Shown: in pieces, positions 5,393 through 5,472 of the stretch
Numbering within the stretch: position 1 is the first letter of the stretch
How the letters are laid out: the number at the start of each line of letters is the position of its first letter
Source of the DNA: Propionibacteriales bacterium
GTDB lineage: Bacteria; Actinomycetota; Actinomycetes; Propionibacteriales; Propionibacteriaceae
DNA: 5,472 nt
Assembly (NCBI GenBank): GCA_030453285.1
Contig: JAKDKP010000203.1
Coordinates: 1 to 5,472, forward strand
Direction of reading: 5' to 3'
Translations under genes and position numbers: made by a program
Notes under the pieces: model-generated
Seen by the model: the letters and a program-made list of their open reading frames with translations, nothing else
The model's database searches: none
What the model was told of the DNA's origin: nothing

Positions 5393-5472
5393 ATGACCGT
5401 CCCGCCCGGTCGGGCGGGCAAGCTCTCCCGTCGCGGTCTCCTCGCCACCATGGTGGCGGTGGGGGCCGCGAC
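5393..5472 (+). CDS. Start of a gene with a twin-arginine (Tat) signal peptide (partial)
   Basis: ATG 5393 opens 26 codons to the window edge without a stop. The translation has a short polar start, then SRRGLL (residues 12-17) and a hydrophobic stretch LLATMVAVGAA, which is the layout of a Tat signal (S/T-R-R-x-hydrophobic). The mature protein lies outside the window, so function and lipoprotein status cannot be judged. It begins 18 bp after the hydrolase stop codon, so co-transcription under the riboswitch is possible. No clear Shine-Dalgarno precedes it, and a strong hairpin covers codons 4-9. Confidence 0.6.
   Translation, partial: MTVPPGRAGKLSRRGLLATMVAVGAA
5401..5418 (+). other. Strong GC hairpin inside the first codons of the Tat-signal gene
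   Basis: CCCGCCC (5401-5407) and GGGCGGG (5412-5418) form a perfect 7-bp GC stem with a GGTC tetraloop, 26 bp after the hydrolase stop codon and only 8 nt after the downstream ATG. No T-run follows. It may reduce read-through or translation of the downstream gene, or be incidental to Pro-Pro-Gly-Arg-Ala-Gly codons. Confidence 0.4.

Overview
The window is GC-rich, uses GTG starts freely, and has actinobacterial signals: TANNNT -10 elements directly before start codons, and a DEDDh exonuclease/UvrC-like fusion next to a divergent NlpC/P60 hydrolase, as in Mycobacterium tuberculosis Rv2191/Rv2190c. I read it as a chromosomal segment of a high-GC Actinomycetota. A Propionibacteriales-type organism is possible, but I cannot fix the genus from the sequence alone. 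I see no mobile element, CRISPR array or rRNA/tRNA gene.

Left part (1-1898, + strand). A NarL/LuxR-family response regulator is followed by a membrane fatty acid desaturase with three histidine boxes. Two near-identical copies of a 21-bp element (19/21 matches, inverted relative to each other, each with a CCCT-N5-AGGG core) flank the regulator: one at its start and one 54 bp before the desaturase. This suggests an autoregulated, DesR-like circuit controlling membrane unsaturation. The cognate sensor kinase is not in the window. The desaturase start lies in a small duplicated, hairpin-forming leader that also holds an 8-codon upstream ORF ending in an ATGA overlap with the desaturase.

Middle (1936-3956). 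A minus-strand DEDDh exonuclease/GIY-YIG (Cho/UvrC-like) repair nuclease is transcribed divergently from a 72-aa protein with two CxxC motifs. The 101 bp between their ATG codons are strikingly symmetric. A TGTCAGTG element sits exactly 29 nt before each ATG, followed after 8 nt by a -10-like hexamer (TACCGT or CACAGT). This is the published layout of the LexA-independent (RecA_NDp/PafBC) DNA-damage promoter of mycobacteria. The predicted transcripts are leaderless. The small CxxC protein is therefore a candidate uncharacterised member of a DNA-damage regulon.

Right part (3957-5472, + strand). A TANNNT promoter and a well-preserved c-di-AMP (ydaO/yuaA) riboswitch precede a RipC-like secreted NlpC/P60 endopeptidase (signal peptide, long coiled coil, Ser/Lys linker, Cys-His-His catalytic domain). 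The riboswitch 3' pseudoknot includes the Shine-Dalgarno sequence of the hydrolase, which points to translational control. A possible leaderless 15-codon ORF precedes the aptamer and ends within its P1 stem. The window ends in the first 26 codons of a gene whose product starts with a twin-arginine (Tat) signal.

The three regulatory modules (two-component/lipid desaturation, DNA damage, c-di-AMP/cell wall) look independent, apart from sharing the neighbourhood.
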